A stretch of DNA of 64,000 nt from a bacterium MS4 (GCA_000752215.1 CCFG01000017.1:868001-932000); one strand, 5' to 3'. Shown: positions 52,966 to 62,581, counted from the stretch's first letter. Numbers and translations are program-made. The notes: a model not told the origin generated them from the sequence alone.

Positions 52966-54159
52966 CTATTTGCTGAACCAGTTCAGCGGATTCTTTGCCA
53001 CACCGTTCACGCGGATTTCAAAATGAAGATGCGCTCCCTGCGAATCTCCGGTGTTGCCGACATAGGCGATTACCTGTCCCTTTTTCACCGTCTGTCCTTT
53101 GCTGACCGCCACGCTGCTGCAATGGCCGTACAGGGTGGAGTACCCGCCGCCGTGGTCGATCGCCACCACGTTGCCGTACCCGCCGTAGCCGGTGCCGTAG
53201 TTGCCCCAGCCCGCCATCATCACCTTGCCCGAATCGGCCGCGACAATCGGCTTGCCGTAAACGCCCGCGGAGGAAATATCGATTCCCTTGTGCAGGCTGC
53301 CCCACCGGTAGCCGTAGCCGCTGGTAATATTGGTAACGCCCGGCAGAGGCCAGCCAAAGTTGCCTTTGCTCACGTAGCCGCCGCTGCCGCCGGTTCCTTT
53401 CTGGGAAGCGTAATAATCCTTATACCACTCGTCGATTGCGGCGTCCGCCTTCTTTCGCTGTTCGGCCAGCTTTGCATTTTCCTGATTGGCGCTCGATTCG
53501 TTCTGGGAAATCTCCGCAATGACCGCCTTTGTTTCATTGACCAGCGAAGTGAGCTCGCCCTGCTTTGTGTCCAGCGCCACCCTCGCTTCGGCAACGCTTT
53601 TGCGGTTGGTTTCAATCTCCGATTTCTGCGCCTTAATGCTGTCCATATCGGACTTCAGCGTATTGATCAAATTGGTGTCATGCGTGGTAATGGCCTGAAT
53701 CGCCTCTGTTTTATCCGCAAGATCCACCACGCTTTTGGCGCTTAGGATAATTTCAAGGTTGGACGCCTCGCCCGTCAGATAGAGTGCGCGCAGCCTTTGT
53801 TTGAGCTGTTCGTAGTTTGCGTCGATATTTTTCTGCTTATCGGCGATCTGCGATTCCTTTTGGGAAATGTCCGCGTCCAGAGTATTGATCTGCTGATTCA
53901 AAACGTCGATCTGGCTCTGCACGGTACTTACCTGCGTGTCCAGCGCCGCTTTATACTGCTGCTTCTGGGCCTTGTCCGCTTTCAGCGTTTTCAGCTTGGC
54001 GGCAACCTCCGCCTGCTTTTTCTTCAGATCGGCCTGTTCCTTCTGCAGCTGGCTCAGGCTTTTGGCGGCGGACGCCGGCATGGCGACCTGAGGAGTAAAA
54101 ATCATCGCCAGCGCCAGAACGACGGCGAGCAATCCTTTGACCCATTTTTTACCAGCCAA
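52966..54159 (-). CDS. M23 peptidase with coiled coil (EnvC/PcsB-like murein hydrolase)
   Basis: 397 residues. Signal peptide 1-32 (LLAVVLALAMIFTPQVAM, cleaved near ASAA). A long coiled coil at about 33-250 (KSLSQLQKEQADLKKKQAEV). C-terminal lysostaphin-type domain with all zinc ligands: YRWGSLHKGIDISS (HxxxD) and GAHLHFEIRVNG (HxH), plus YGHCSSVAVSKGQTVKKGQV. The coiled coil would contact FtsX, which activates such hydrolases during division. It overlaps ftsX by 11 bases. Confidence 0.93.
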   Translation of the reverse strand: MAGKKWVKGLLAVVLALAMIFTPQVAMPASAAKSLSQLQKEQADLKKKQAEVAAKLKTLKADKAQKQQYKAALDTQVSTVQSQIDVLNQQINTLDADISQKESQIADKQKNIDANYEQLKQRLRALYLTGEASNLEIILSAKSVVDLADKTEAIQAITTHDTNLINTLKSDMDSIKAQKSEIETNRKSVAEARVALDTKQGELTSLVNETKAVIAEISQNESSANQENAKLAEQRKKADAAIDEWYKDYYASQKGTGGSGGYVSKGNFGWPLPGVTNITSGYGYRWGSLHKGIDISSAGVYGKPIVAADSGKVMMAGWGNYGTGYGGYGNVVAIDHGGGYSTLYGHCSSVAVSKGQTVKKGQVIAYVGNTGDSQGAHLHFEIRVNGVAKNPLNWFSK

Positions 54160-55063
54160 CGATCTCCCCTCCTTCCTTTTTCAGATATTTGCTGATGGAA
54201 ATCACTCCGCCGACCGCGCCGAACAGCATTCCGGCCAGAATAAACGCCAGGGTAATGCTCCACGCGAGGGGCTGTATGTCAACGGGAGAAAACATCATAA
54301 TGGATGTAATGGAGGTAATCATTTTATCGTAGAGCAAAAGCAGGATCAGGCTGGAAATCAGCCCCGAAAGGATTCCGATGATCATGCCCTCCACAATAAA
54401 CGGGACGCGTATGAACCAGTTCGTCGCGCCGACGGACTTCATAATGCTGATCTCCACCCGCCGCGAAAACATGGTGACCCGGATGGTATTGGAAATAATG
54501 AACAGCGAAACCAGGCTGAGCAGCAGGATGATCCAGAAGCCCACCATGGTGATCATGCGGTCCAGATTCGTCAGCTTCTGCGCCACATCCGAATAATCGT
54601 TGATGCTCGCGACGCCGGAAATCTTCTGGATCTGCGCCGCGGTTTCCTTATACTTGGAAAGGTCCTTGAACGAAACCTTGAAAGCGTCCGGCAGAGGGTT
54701 TTCCTTCCCGGTCATGCCCTGCAGCATGGTGCCGTCCTTATCGCCCAGAATATCCATATACTGCTGGATGGCGTCGTCCTTCGGCACGAATTCACAGGCT
54801 TCGATATTGTCGAGCTTTTTGATTTCCTCCCCGACCTTGATGGCGGAAAGCGTAGGTAGGTCCTGCGTCATATAGACCCTGACGGAATTGTTGCCCTCCA
54901 GCGTTTTCATCGCGGAATCGATATTATAGGAAAAAAGCACCGCCGCGCCCGTCAGCAGCAGGCATGAAATCAGCACGCCGACAGACGCAAAGCTCATGGT
55001 GCGGTTGTTCCAGATATTTTTGATACCCTCTTTCATCAGGTACCCCAGTCCGTTAATCCTCAT
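54149..55063 (-). CDS. ftsX: Cell division protein FtsX
   Basis: 304 residues with the FtsX layout: membrane span at about 22-45 (MSFASVGVLISCLLLTGAAV), an extracellular domain of about 120 residues, then three C-terminal spans (GFWIILLLSLVSLFIISNTI, EGMIIGILSGLISSLILLLL, AWSITLAFILAGMLFGAVGG). RVTMFSRRVEISIMKSVGAT is the conserved cytoplasmic loop that contacts FtsE. It passes the ATPase cycle to the extracellular M23 hydrolase encoded next. Starts 11 bases before the end of ftsE. Confidence 0.95.
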   Translation of the reverse strand: MRINGLGYLMKEGIKNIWNNRTMSFASVGVLISCLLLTGAAVLFSYNIDSAMKTLEGNNSVRVYMTQDLPTLSAIKVGEEIKKLDNIEACEFVPKDDAIQQYMDILGDKDGTMLQGMTGKENPLPDAFKVSFKDLSKYKETAAQIQKISGVASINDYSDVAQKLTNLDRMITMVGFWIILLLSLVSLFIISNTIRVTMFSRRVEISIMKSVGATNWFIRVPFIVEGMIIGILSGLISSLILLLLYDKMITSITSIMMFSPVDIQPLAWSITLAFILAGMLFGAVGGVISISKYLKKEGGEIVGW

Positions 55064-55742
55064 GGCGCGCCTCCTTCTGCAAAGCGGTGTCCGCCACGAT
55101 GCTTCCGCCGTGGATTTCCACCACTCTGCGGTGGAAGTGCTTGACGAGAGAATGTTCGTGCGTCACCATCAGGATGGTGGTGCCGCGGCGATTGATTTCG
55201 TTGAGCAAATCCACGATTTCAAAGGAAAGAGCGGGGTCAATGTTGCCCGTAGGCTCGTCCGCAATAATCAGCTTGGGGTTGTTGATCAGCGCCCGCGCAA
55301 GGCCCACTCTCTGCTGCTCCCCGCCGGAAAGCTCCGCCGGATGGCACATCGCCTTGTTCTGAAGGTCGACAAGGCTCAGGATGTACGGGACCCGCTTGTG
55401 GATTTCCCTGTTGGTCGCCCCTACGATGTGCATGGCGAACGCCACATTGTCGAACACCGTCATATTGTCGATCAGCCGGAAATCCTGAAAGACGATCCCC
55501 ATCGTCCGGCGCATATACGGCACGTCCCGCTTTCTCAGCGTGGAAAGCCTTCTTCCGTTGACGGTAATTTCGCCTTCGCTGGCTTTCTCCTCACACATAA
55601 TCAGTTTGAGGAAGGTGCTTTTCCCCGCGCCGGAAGAGCCGACAATAAAGACAAACTCGCCCTTGTCCACTTTCAGGTTCACATCTTTGAGCGCTTTTGT
55701 CCCATTGGAATATGTTTTGCTTACATTCTGAAATTCTATCAA
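55053..55742 (-). CDS. ftsE: Cell division ATP-binding protein FtsE
   Basis: 229 residues from the TTG at 55742, giving MIEFQNVSKTYSNGTKALKD, the normal start; GGAG lies 8 bases upstream. The longer ATG start at 55769 would add nine residues and contains the ribosome site. Walker A FIVGSSGAGKSTFLKLIMCE, signature LSGGEQQRVGLARALINNPK, Walker B LIIADEPTGNIDP. First gene of ftsE-ftsX-M23-S41. No clear promoter is visible in 55770-55960. Confidence 0.95.
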   Translation of the reverse strand: MIEFQNVSKTYSNGTKALKDVNLKVDKGEFVFIVGSSGAGKSTFLKLIMCEEKASEGEITVNGRRLSTLRKRDVPYMRRTMGIVFQDFRLIDNMTVFDNVAFAMHIVGATNREIHKRVPYILSLVDLQNKAMCHPAELSGGEQQRVGLARALINNPKLIIADEPTGNIDPALSFEIVDLLNEINRRGTTILMVTHEHSLVKHFHRRVVEIHGGSIVADTALQKEARHED

Positions 55743-55963
55743 TGTAATCGCTCCATTAAATTCATTCATACTGATCTTTCATTGCGTAAATAAAAGGTCA
55801 GGATAAGGATTCATTTCCCACAAAATCCACCATAAAAAACCAAAAAAACCAAAACCCATTGGCATGTTTACATAATACCAATGGGCAGCTGATTTATTAT
55901 TTCTTTATAGAATTAATTTGTAATAAATCTGTAATATTTTTGATTTCTTTTTTCATTTCCCTG

Positions 55964-57049
55964 TCAGAATTTAACTGGGTTGGAAGAAAGATACTTCTTG
56001 ACCATCAGAGCGACCTTGAAAACAATGGCGTCTTCGAACTCACGCAGATCCAGACCGGTGATCTTCTTGATCTTTTCCAGCCTGTAAACCAGCGTATTCC
56101 GGTGGACAAACAGCTTGCGGGAGGTTTCGGAAACGTTCAGGTTATTTTCAAAGAAGCGCTGGATGGTGAACAGGGTCTCGTGATCCAGCGATTCGATCGA
56201 GCCGCGCTTGAAGACTTCTTTCAGGAACATGTCGCACAGCGTCGTCGGCAGCTGGTAAATAAGGCGGGCGATCCCGAGGTTGTCGTAGCTGACGATCGGC
56301 TTCTCGGTGTCGAACACCTTGCCGACTTCCAGCGCGACCTGGGCTTCCTTGAAGGAGCGGGCCAGATCCTTGATTCCGGTCACCGTGGTGCCGATTCCGA
56401 CCACACAGTGGGTGTAGAACTCGCTGGAAAGGGTGTCCACAATGGAACTCGCCAGTTTTTCCAGGTCCTTCGGCTCAATGCCGGCACGGATTTCCTTGAC
56501 CAGCGCGATATCGTTTTCGTTAATATTAATGATAAAGTCCTTGTTTTTATCCGGGAAAAGATTCTGTACCACATCGTAAGCCGAAATATCGGATTTGTTC
56601 GTAATTTTAATCAGCATACATACGCGGTTCACATCAGCGTTAAAGCGGAGCTCCCGGGCCTTCAAATAGATATCGCCGGGCAGAATATTATCCAGAATCA
56701 CATTCTTGATAAAGTTGCTGCGGTCGTATTTTTCATCGTAATACTGCTTGATGCTGCTCAGTGAAACAGCCAGCAGGGAAGCGTAGCGGCCGGCCTCCGG
56801 ATCGCTGCCGGAAACAAAAACGGCGTATTCCGGTCTTGGACGGCTGCCAAACGACTTAAAAGTATAGCCGTTGACCACAAAAGTTCCCGGCGTCGCCAGA
56901 ACCTCGGCGGTAATGCTGTCGTTCACTTCGCCGATACGGCCAAGCTCACTGCAAGCTATGATAACCGAGGTCTCATCGATCACACCGATCGTACGGTCGA
57001 TTGCGTCGCGCATTTGGTGGATAACTCCCTGAAATAATCTATTTGACAT
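55964..57049 (-). CDS. CdaR/PucR-family transcriptional regulator
   Basis: 361 residues. N-terminal sensing domain (FQGVIHQMRDAIDRTIGVID, FKSFGSRPRPEYAVFVSGSD), a middle GGDEF-like region (VVGIGTTVTGIKDLARSFKE, AQVALEVGK) and a C-terminal PucR helix-turn-helix (TIQRFFENNLNVSETSRKLF, VHRNTLVYRLEKIKKITGLD). The group is named for sugar-diacid control in E. coli. A GTATG/CATAC inverted repeat at 57098-57110 upstream could be its site. It precedes, divergently spaced, the sugar-transport ATPase UgpC, but a regulatory link is only a guess. Confidence 0.9.
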   Translation of the reverse strand: MSNRLFQGVIHQMRDAIDRTIGVIDETSVIIACSELGRIGEVNDSITAEVLATPGTFVVNGYTFKSFGSRPRPEYAVFVSGSDPEAGRYASLLAVSLSSIKQYYDEKYDRSNFIKNVILDNILPGDIYLKARELRFNADVNRVCMLIKITNKSDISAYDVVQNLFPDKNKDFIININENDIALVKEIRAGIEPKDLEKLASSIVDTLSSEFYTHCVVGIGTTVTGIKDLARSFKEAQVALEVGKVFDTEKPIVSYDNLGIARLIYQLPTTLCDMFLKEVFKRGSIESLDHETLFTIQRFFENNLNVSETSRKLFVHRNTLVYRLEKIKKITGLDLREFEDAIVFKVALMVKKYLSSNPVKF

Positions 57050-57337
57050 AGCTCTCCCTCACTTTATATAACTTGTGTAATCTGCTGAAATATTATAGTA
57101 TGCTACATACATTTTACATAAATTCAATGCATTTTTCAACTATGTATTGAACATAAAATAAAAAAATATCATTTTAAGGAGAAATTTGACAATAAAATCC
57201 CCTTTTTTGCCTGTTTATCGCTTCTCTGTCGGGGAAAAACCGTTTTTATTTTTCTCAATAAAAAATAAGGGCCGTGTTCACACGGCCCCAAGAATTTTGC
57301 GGAAGGGTTTTGCCTCTTCACAGAAGGGATGCTCCCA
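57050..57337. other. Intergenic region with the ugpC terminator
   Basis: 288 bases. It holds the cdaR-like promoter region near 57098-57110 and a terminator at 57260-57291 (leftward stem gggccgtg / cacggccc then ttattttttatt) for the ATPase gene. A 100-codon plus-strand frame at 57186 is an antisense shadow. Confidence 0.7.
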
Positions 57338-58450
57338 TCAGTTCAGAATCGTCTTTTCCGTATCTTTATCGAACAGATGCATTTTCTGGAGGTTAAAGGC
57401 GATCTCAATGGTGTCTCCCGTCTTGGCGGTGGAGGTCGGCTCCACTCTGGCCGTAATGTCGCTGTTCTCGCAGCTCAGGTACAGATAGGTTTCCGCGCCC
57501 ATCAGCTCGGTTACCTCCACCCCGGCCTTTACAATGCCTTCCGTCGCCTTTGCAAGAAAGTCCGGCTCGTCGTGCACGTCTTCCGGACGGATGCCGAACA
57601 CAACCGTCTTGCCCACATAATCCTTCAGCACGCCGTCCTTGTCTTTTCCTTCGGGAACGGCAACGCTGTACTTGCCGAATTTCAGGAAGAAGCGGCCGTC
57701 CCTGTTCTCGACCTCCGCGTCGATAAAGTTCATCTGCGGGGAACCCATAAAGCCGGCCACAAACTCGTTTACCGGGTAATCGTACAGGTTCTGCGGCGTA
57801 TCGACCTGCTGGATAAAGCCGTCCTTCATCACCACGATGCGGTCGCCCATGGTCATGGCCTCGGTCTGATCGTGCGTTACATAAATGAAGGTGGTGCCCA
57901 GCCTTTTGTGCAGCTTGGAAATTTCGGTCCTCATCTGCGCGCGCAGCTTGGCGTCCAGATTGGAAAGAGGTTCGTCCAGAAGGAAAACCTTCGGGTCGCG
58001 GACAATGGCGCGTCCGAGCGCGACACGCTGGCGCTGGCCGCCGGACAGAGCCTTCGGCTTCCTGTCGAGCAGATGGGAGATATCCAGAATCTTGGCAGCC
58101 TCTTCCACGCGGCGCTTGATTTCTTCCTTTGCCACCTTGCGGATCTTCAGGCCGAAAGCCATGTTGTCAAAAACAGTCATATGGGGATAGAGCGCGTAGT
58201 TCTGGAACACCATTGCGATGTCGCGGTCCTTCGGCGCAATATCGTTCGCAAGCGTCTCCCCGATAAACAGCTCGCCCTTGCTGATCTCCTCCAGTCCCGC
58301 GATCATCCGTAGGGTGGTGGACTTTCCGCAGCCGGACGGACCGACCAGAATAATGAATTCCTTGTCGGCGATTTCCAGATTGAAATCCGTAACCGCGGTC
58401 ACGCCTCCTTCGTAAACCTTGTAAATATGCTTTAATGTAACGTTTGCCAT
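57338..58450 (-). CDS. ugpC: Multiple-sugar ABC transporter ATPase (UgpC/MsmK type)
   Basis: 370 residues from the ATG at 58450 (AGGAGG 6 bases upstream; the longer frame runs through repeat E). Walker A ILVGPSGCGKSTTLRMIAGL, signature KALSGGQRQRVALGRAIVRD, Walker B VFLLDEPLSNLDAKLRAQMR, then the regulatory OB-type domain (GIRPEDVHDEPDFLAKATEG). These ATPases often serve several sugar importers in one cell, which fits its solitary position with no permease or binding protein nearby. Confidence 0.92.
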   Translation of the reverse strand: MANVTLKHIYKVYEGGVTAVTDFNLEIADKEFIILVGPSGCGKSTTLRMIAGLEEISKGELFIGETLANDIAPKDRDIAMVFQNYALYPHMTVFDNMAFGLKIRKVAKEEIKRRVEEAAKILDISHLLDRKPKALSGGQRQRVALGRAIVRDPKVFLLDEPLSNLDAKLRAQMRTEISKLHKRLGTTFIYVTHDQTEAMTMGDRIVVMKDGFIQQVDTPQNLYDYPVNEFVAGFMGSPQMNFIDAEVENRDGRFFLKFGKYSVAVPEGKDKDGVLKDYVGKTVVFGIRPEDVHDEPDFLAKATEGIVKAGVEVTELMGAETYLYLSCENSDITARVEPTSTAKTGDTIEIAFNLQKMHLFDKDTEKTILN

Positions 58451-58493
58451 AATTATCCTCCTGAATCTCATACTGTTCGTCTCAACGGCTCCC

Positions 58494-58558
58494 ACAGCGT
58501 TTCCATTTCCATTGGGAAAGAAACCCAATCGGCACTTGGGGGAACAACGGCACGCTGT
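58494..58558 (-). repeat. Probable shortened copy (E) of the dispersed palindrome
   Basis: acagcgtttccatttccatt then gggaaagaaa matches the left arm of copy C, and gggggaacaacg...cgctgt matches part of the right arm; the centre is deleted. It lies 43 bases upstream of ugpC, the same distance as copy D from greA. Confidence 0.45.
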
Positions 58559-58689
58559 AAAATCAAACCGTTTCTCATTTCGTGAATTCATGATAACAGA
58601 TGCGACCGGGGATTAACAGCCGTTTTTTATCCAAACTTTGCGTTTTAGAATTATGGAAATCTGATAAAACACAAAAACAGGTCCCGAAT

Positions 58690-59427
58690 TTAGTGTATAT
58701 TGGATAGCGAAGATTGGCTGAAAATGGCGGATCTCTCCTGCTTGTCCAGTTCCCGCACGGTTCCCGGGGCCAGCTTTTCATCCAGCTTCAGCCCGCCGAT
58801 CTGTACCCGCTTCAGCTTCAGCACCTCGTTGCCGCGCGCCAGAAACATCCGCTTCACCTGGTGAAATTTCCCTTCGCGGATCTGTACGCGGACAAGCGGA
58901 TGCTCCCCGCCCTCCAGGACCTCCAGCCGCGCCGGCAGACAAGTCCTGTCTTTCAGCTCCACCCCGTTTTCAAACGCGGCGATGTCCTCCGGGCCGACCG
59001 GGCGGGCCAGAACCGCCTCATAAAGCTTGTACACATGGCTTTTCGGCGCGAGCATCCGGTGGGCGAACGCCCCGTCGTCGGTAATGATGAGCAGGCCCTC
59101 CGTGTCCCTGTCCAGCCGTCCCGCGGGGAAGAGCCCGCGCCGTCTCTGCTCCGGCGGCAGCAGGTCCACCACGGTCCGCGCGCGCGTATCCCGGGAAGCG
59201 GAAAGCACCCCGGCGGGCTTGTTCATCATCAGATAAAGGAACTCCCGGAAATTCAGGGGTTCCCCGTTCACCGTCACCTCGTCGGACTGCGTGTCCACCT
59301 TATAGTCGGCTTTTCTGGCCACGCTGCCGTTCACCGCAACAACGCCGCGGCGAATCATCGCCCCGGCGTCCCTGCGGCTGCCCAGATTCTGCGAAGCCAG
59401 TATTTTGTCGAGCCGTTCCATGCTCAT
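58690..59427 (-). CDS. RsuA-family rRNA pseudouridine synthase
   Basis: 245 residues. N-terminal S4 RNA-binding domain (MERLDKILASQNLGSRRDAG) and catalytic domain with the active-site Asp in FPAGRLDRDTEGLLIITDDG. LMMNKPAGVLSASRDTRART and IREGKFHQVKRMFLARGNEV complete the pattern. By length and sequence it looks like the RsuA group (16S position 516), but RluB/RluE-like targets cannot be excluded. GGGG precedes the ATG. Stands alone. Confidence 0.9.
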   Translation of the reverse strand: MSMERLDKILASQNLGSRRDAGAMIRRGVVAVNGSVARKADYKVDTQSDEVTVNGEPLNFREFLYLMMNKPAGVLSASRDTRARTVVDLLPPEQRRRGLFPAGRLDRDTEGLLIITDDGAFAHRMLAPKSHVYKLYEAVLARPVGPEDIAAFENGVELKDRTCLPARLEVLEGGEHPLVRVQIREGKFHQVKRMFLARGNEVLKLKRVQIGGLKLDEKLAPGTVRELDKQERSAIFSQSSLSNIH

Positions 59428-59510
59428 TTGCTCATCCCCCGTGTTTTCACTGTCCCTTTAGTTTAAACGATTCCGGCGCGCCGGTCAATGCGGACTTTGC
59501 CCCCGCCCGT

Positions 59511-60167
59511 TCAGTCCGTAGGCCAGGCGTTTGCCGGAATTTCAGAAGCAGTGGCGGCGGCAGCGTCGTTCGGGCTGGCGGAAGCCGCGTTGGGCGCCGC
59601 AGAAGCGGCGTTGGGGTCCGCCGAGGCCGCGTTCGGATCAGCGGAAGCCGTGTTGGGATTCTCCTGGATTGGCTCCCCGTAATCGTTGCTGCTCTTCTCC
59701 CCGGAGAAACCGGCCATAAAGCCGTCAAGCTGGACGGTGCTCAGGTCGCCCCCGATCACCCTGTTGTCGTAAACAAGCAGAGTGGCCCGCACGTCGGTTG
59801 TCTGCGGATAGTTTGTGACCGCATAGATCCACTGCTTGCAGGTTTTCCCCGCGTATGGGGTCAGGTCAAGCCCCTGTTCTTTCTGGATATTGTTATATTG
59901 GAGATAGACGTCGTCGAACTGTGCCGGAATCATCACGTCCTTCACTTCAATCGGTTCGGTGTTTACCTGCCAGCCAAACTGTTTCAAAAAGGAAACGCGC
60001 TGGTCGTTTGAACCCGCGGTAAGGGTATACTTCTTCCCGTCGGCCGAAGCAACCGGTCCGGAATGGAACAGCTTCGTCACAACGATCGCCGCGGTCACCA
60101 CCAGTAAAACTGCCGCCAGCCCGATCAATATCTTTTTTCTGCCGGCTTTAATCGAAAAAATAAACAT
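59511..60167 (-). CDS. DUF4830-like membrane-anchored protein
   Basis: 218 residues from the ATG at 60167 (GGGGG upstream). One membrane anchor at about 10-32 (KKILIGLAAVLLVVTAAIVV), then an extracellular domain (AGSNDQRVSFLKQFGWQVNT, VMIPAQFDDVYLQYNNIQKE, QWIYAVTNYPQTTDVRATLL) that matches DUF4830, a Clostridial family. The C-terminus is a low-complexity tail with repeated A-S-A-D-P-N-A units, encoded by imperfect 21-base repeats. Function unknown. Confidence 0.75.
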   Translation of the reverse strand: MFIFSIKAGRKKILIGLAAVLLVVTAAIVVTKLFHSGPVASADGKKYTLTAGSNDQRVSFLKQFGWQVNTEPIEVKDVMIPAQFDDVYLQYNNIQKEQGLDLTPYAGKTCKQWIYAVTNYPQTTDVRATLLVYDNRVIGGDLSTVQLDGFMAGFSGEKSSNDYGEPIQENPNTASADPNAASADPNAASAAPNAASASPNDAAAATASEIPANAWPTD

Positions 60168-60217
60168 ATTCCCGCCCCCTTGTATAAAGATAAATATGCG
60201 GGAGGACGGAAAAAAAT

Positions 60218-60252
60218 GCAAAAACAGCCCCCGTTTCCGGCGGCTGTTTGCA
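60218..60252 (-). terminator. Terminator of the EF-G-like gene
   Basis: On the minus strand aaacagcc...gggctgttttt, then gcatttttttcc, just past the stop at 60261. Confidence 0.75.
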
Positions 60253-60260
60253 TTCGTCTT

Positions 60261-62333
60261 TTATTCTTGCGCTTCCGCGGCTTTCGCTTCCTCAATCACC
60301 TTCTGGGCCACCTGCGGCGGGGCCTCCTCATAACGGCAGAAATCAAAGGTGAACGACCCTCTGCCCTGGGTGGACTGGCGCACGAAGGTGGTAAAATCGT
60401 GCATCTCCGCCATCGGCACCTCGGCTTCCACGACCTGCCTGCCGTTCTCCGCCGGGTTCATCCCCAGCACACGGCCGCGGCGTTTGTTGACCTCGCCCAT
60501 GACATCGCCCATGTTGGCGTCCGGCACCGTGCATTTCAGCGTGCCGATCGGTTCCAGCAGCACGGGGTTCGCAATCGGCATACCCGCTTTGTAAGCGAGG
60601 TTCGCCGCCATTTTGAAGGACATTTCGGAGGAATCCACCGGATGGTACGAGCCGTCGTACAGCGTCGCCCTTAACCCGACCACCGGGTATCCGGCGAGCG
60701 GCCCTTTTCCAATGGACTCGCGCAAGCCCTTTTCCACTGCGGGGAAGAAGTTCTTCGGCACCGCGCCGCCCACGACGCGCTCGCCGAACTCGAGGCCTTC
60801 GCTGTCACAGGGCTCAAATTCGACCCAGATATCGCCGAACTGCCCGTGTCCGCCGGTCTGCTTCTTGTACCGGCCCTGCACCTGCACCTTCTTGCGGATG
60901 GTTTCGCGGTAAGGCACGCGCGGCTTCTGCAGCGTGACCTCCACGCCGAATTTATTTCTTAACTTGGAAATGATAATATCGAGATGCTGCTCGCCCATAC
61001 CGGACAGTACCATCTGATGCGTTTCCGCGTTGGTTGTGAATTGAATGGTGGGATCTTCGTCCACCAGGCGGAAAATGCCCTGTGCGACCTTATCCTCTTC
61101 GCCCTTATTCTTCGGCACCACCGCCATGGAAAGCGTGGCGTTCGGGTAAGTGATCCCTTCCAGAGTGACCTTTCTTGCCGGAGAACAGAGCGTGTCGCCC
61201 GTGCTGACGCCCTGCAGCTTCAGTACCGCGCCGATATCGCCGGCGCCGATATAGGGAGCGTCCTCCTGCTTCTTGCCGCGCATCATAACCGTCTTGCCGA
61301 TGCGCTCCACATTTCCCGTGCGCATATTGATCAGCTGGGAATCCGTCCCCACTTTCCCGGAAATCACCTTCAGGTAGGACAGCTTGCCGATAAACGGGTC
61401 GGCGATGGTCTTGAACACGATCGCGGCGGCAGCAGCGTCGTCATTGACCGAAAGCTCCACCGGGTTGCCGTCCACATCCGAGCCGATTTCCCCGCTTTTC
61501 TCCTCCGCACAGGGAGCCAGCCAGGTCAGGCCGTCCAAAAACTGCTCCATTCCCCGCATCAGCAGCGCGTCCCCGCAGAACACGGGGCTGATCGCGCCGG
61601 ATTTCACACCCTTGCTGACGCCTACGATCACTTCCTCCGGCGTAAACTGCTCGCCGGAAAAATATTTTTCAAACATTTCGTCGCTGGTCTCCGCGACCGC
61701 CTCGTAAATTGCGGTGCGCAGCCCTTCCAGCCTGGTTCCCATGTCCGGCATCTTCACTTCCACCGGTTTGCCGTTCTGGTAATCATAAGCCTTGTATTCC
61801 AGCATGTTGATGTATATGTTCGCCTTGCCGTCCTCAATAAACGGAACCACAACGGGGCAGACGGACGGGCCGAAGCTGGCCTTCAAATCTTCAAACACCT
61901 TGTAGAAACGCGCGCTTTCGTCGCATAGGCCGTTGACAAAGAAAATTTTCGCAAGGCCGCGTTTATTCGCCGCTTCCACCGCCTTTTCCGTACCCACGGA
62001 TACGCCGCTTTTGCCGGAGACGGCAACCAGTACGGAATCCGCCGCGCGGACCGCCTCGCACATGCCGCCCTCAAAATCGAAAAGACCCGGAGCATCTATC
62101 AGATTAATTTTATGATTCTTCCATTCCAAAGGGGCCACCGCAGTCGTCACGGTGATTTTTCTCTTGATTTCTTCGGGGTCAAAGTCGCAGACGGTGCTTC
62201 CTTCGCCGACCTTGCCAAAACGGTCGGTAGCACCGGACAGATACAGCATAGCCTCCGCGATGCTGGTTTTCCCGGCGCCGCTGTGTCCCGCAATTGCAAT
62301 GTTGAGAATGTTCTTTGCATGATACTGTTTCAT
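60261..62333 (-). CDS. EF-G-like translational GTPase (FusA2 type)
   Basis: 690 residues from the ATG at 62333 (GGAGT 8 bases upstream). All EF-G domains are present: GTPase with P-loop NIAIAGHSGAGKTSIAEAML and G3 INLIDAPGLFDFEGGM, domain II, III (PYRETIRKKVQVQGRYKKQT with GGHGQFGDIWVEFEP), IV and V (GRVLGMNPAENGRQVVEAEV). The G4 motif, normally NKMD, reads FFVNGLCDESARFY, so the Lys and Asp that define guanine specificity are missing. The main elongation factor is presumably elsewhere; this paralogue's role is unknown. Confidence 0.88.
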   Translation of the reverse strand: MKQYHAKNILNIAIAGHSGAGKTSIAEAMLYLSGATDRFGKVGEGSTVCDFDPEEIKRKITVTTAVAPLEWKNHKINLIDAPGLFDFEGGMCEAVRAADSVLVAVSGKSGVSVGTEKAVEAANKRGLAKIFFVNGLCDESARFYKVFEDLKASFGPSVCPVVVPFIEDGKANIYINMLEYKAYDYQNGKPVEVKMPDMGTRLEGLRTAIYEAVAETSDEMFEKYFSGEQFTPEEVIVGVSKGVKSGAISPVFCGDALLMRGMEQFLDGLTWLAPCAEEKSGEIGSDVDGNPVELSVNDDAAAAAIVFKTIADPFIGKLSYLKVISGKVGTDSQLINMRTGNVERIGKTVMMRGKKQEDAPYIGAGDIGAVLKLQGVSTGDTLCSPARKVTLEGITYPNATLSMAVVPKNKGEEDKVAQGIFRLVDEDPTIQFTTNAETHQMVLSGMGEQHLDIIISKLRNKFGVEVTLQKPRVPYRETIRKKVQVQGRYKKQTGGHGQFGDIWVEFEPCDSEGLEFGERVVGGAVPKNFFPAVEKGLRESIGKGPLAGYPVVGLRATLYDGSYHPVDSSEMSFKMAANLAYKAGMPIANPVLLEPIGTLKCTVPDANMGDVMGEVNKRRGRVLGMNPAENGRQVVEAEVPMAEMHDFTTFVRQSTQGRGSFTFDFCRYEEAPPQVAQKVIEEAKAAEAQE

Positions 62334-62525
62334 TATAGATACTCCTTTCAGGGATTGATTGTTACAACCATACAATTGTGCAACCAAATTTACGATAATT
62401 ATAGCTTGTTTTTACAATGATTACAATCCCAAATTGCTAAAATTTCCGCTTTTCATGCAATAATCTGCCCCGGAAAGCCCCTTCGCCGCCGCGCACAGCC
62501 AAAACGGGTGTTTTTCGGCCGCAGA
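62334..62525. other. Short intergenic region upstream of the EF-G-like gene
   Basis: 192 bases with no gene. On the minus strand it must hold the promoter; I see no near-consensus pair. Confidence 0.4.
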
Positions 62526-62526
62526 C

Positions 62527-62566
62527 GTAAAAAAGCCCGTCCGGAAACCGGACGGACCTTTTTACA
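62527..62566 (-). terminator. Terminator of fba
   Basis: Stem gtccgtccgg / ccggacgggc with a 3-base loop and ttttttac on the minus strand, 15 bases past the stop. Confidence 0.85.
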
Positions 62567-62581
62567 TGGAAACGAACTATT

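Noticed and set aside
57186-57488. Plus-strand 100-codon frame near the ugpC terminator
   Set aside because: Crosses the terminator hairpin and lies antisense to ugpC.
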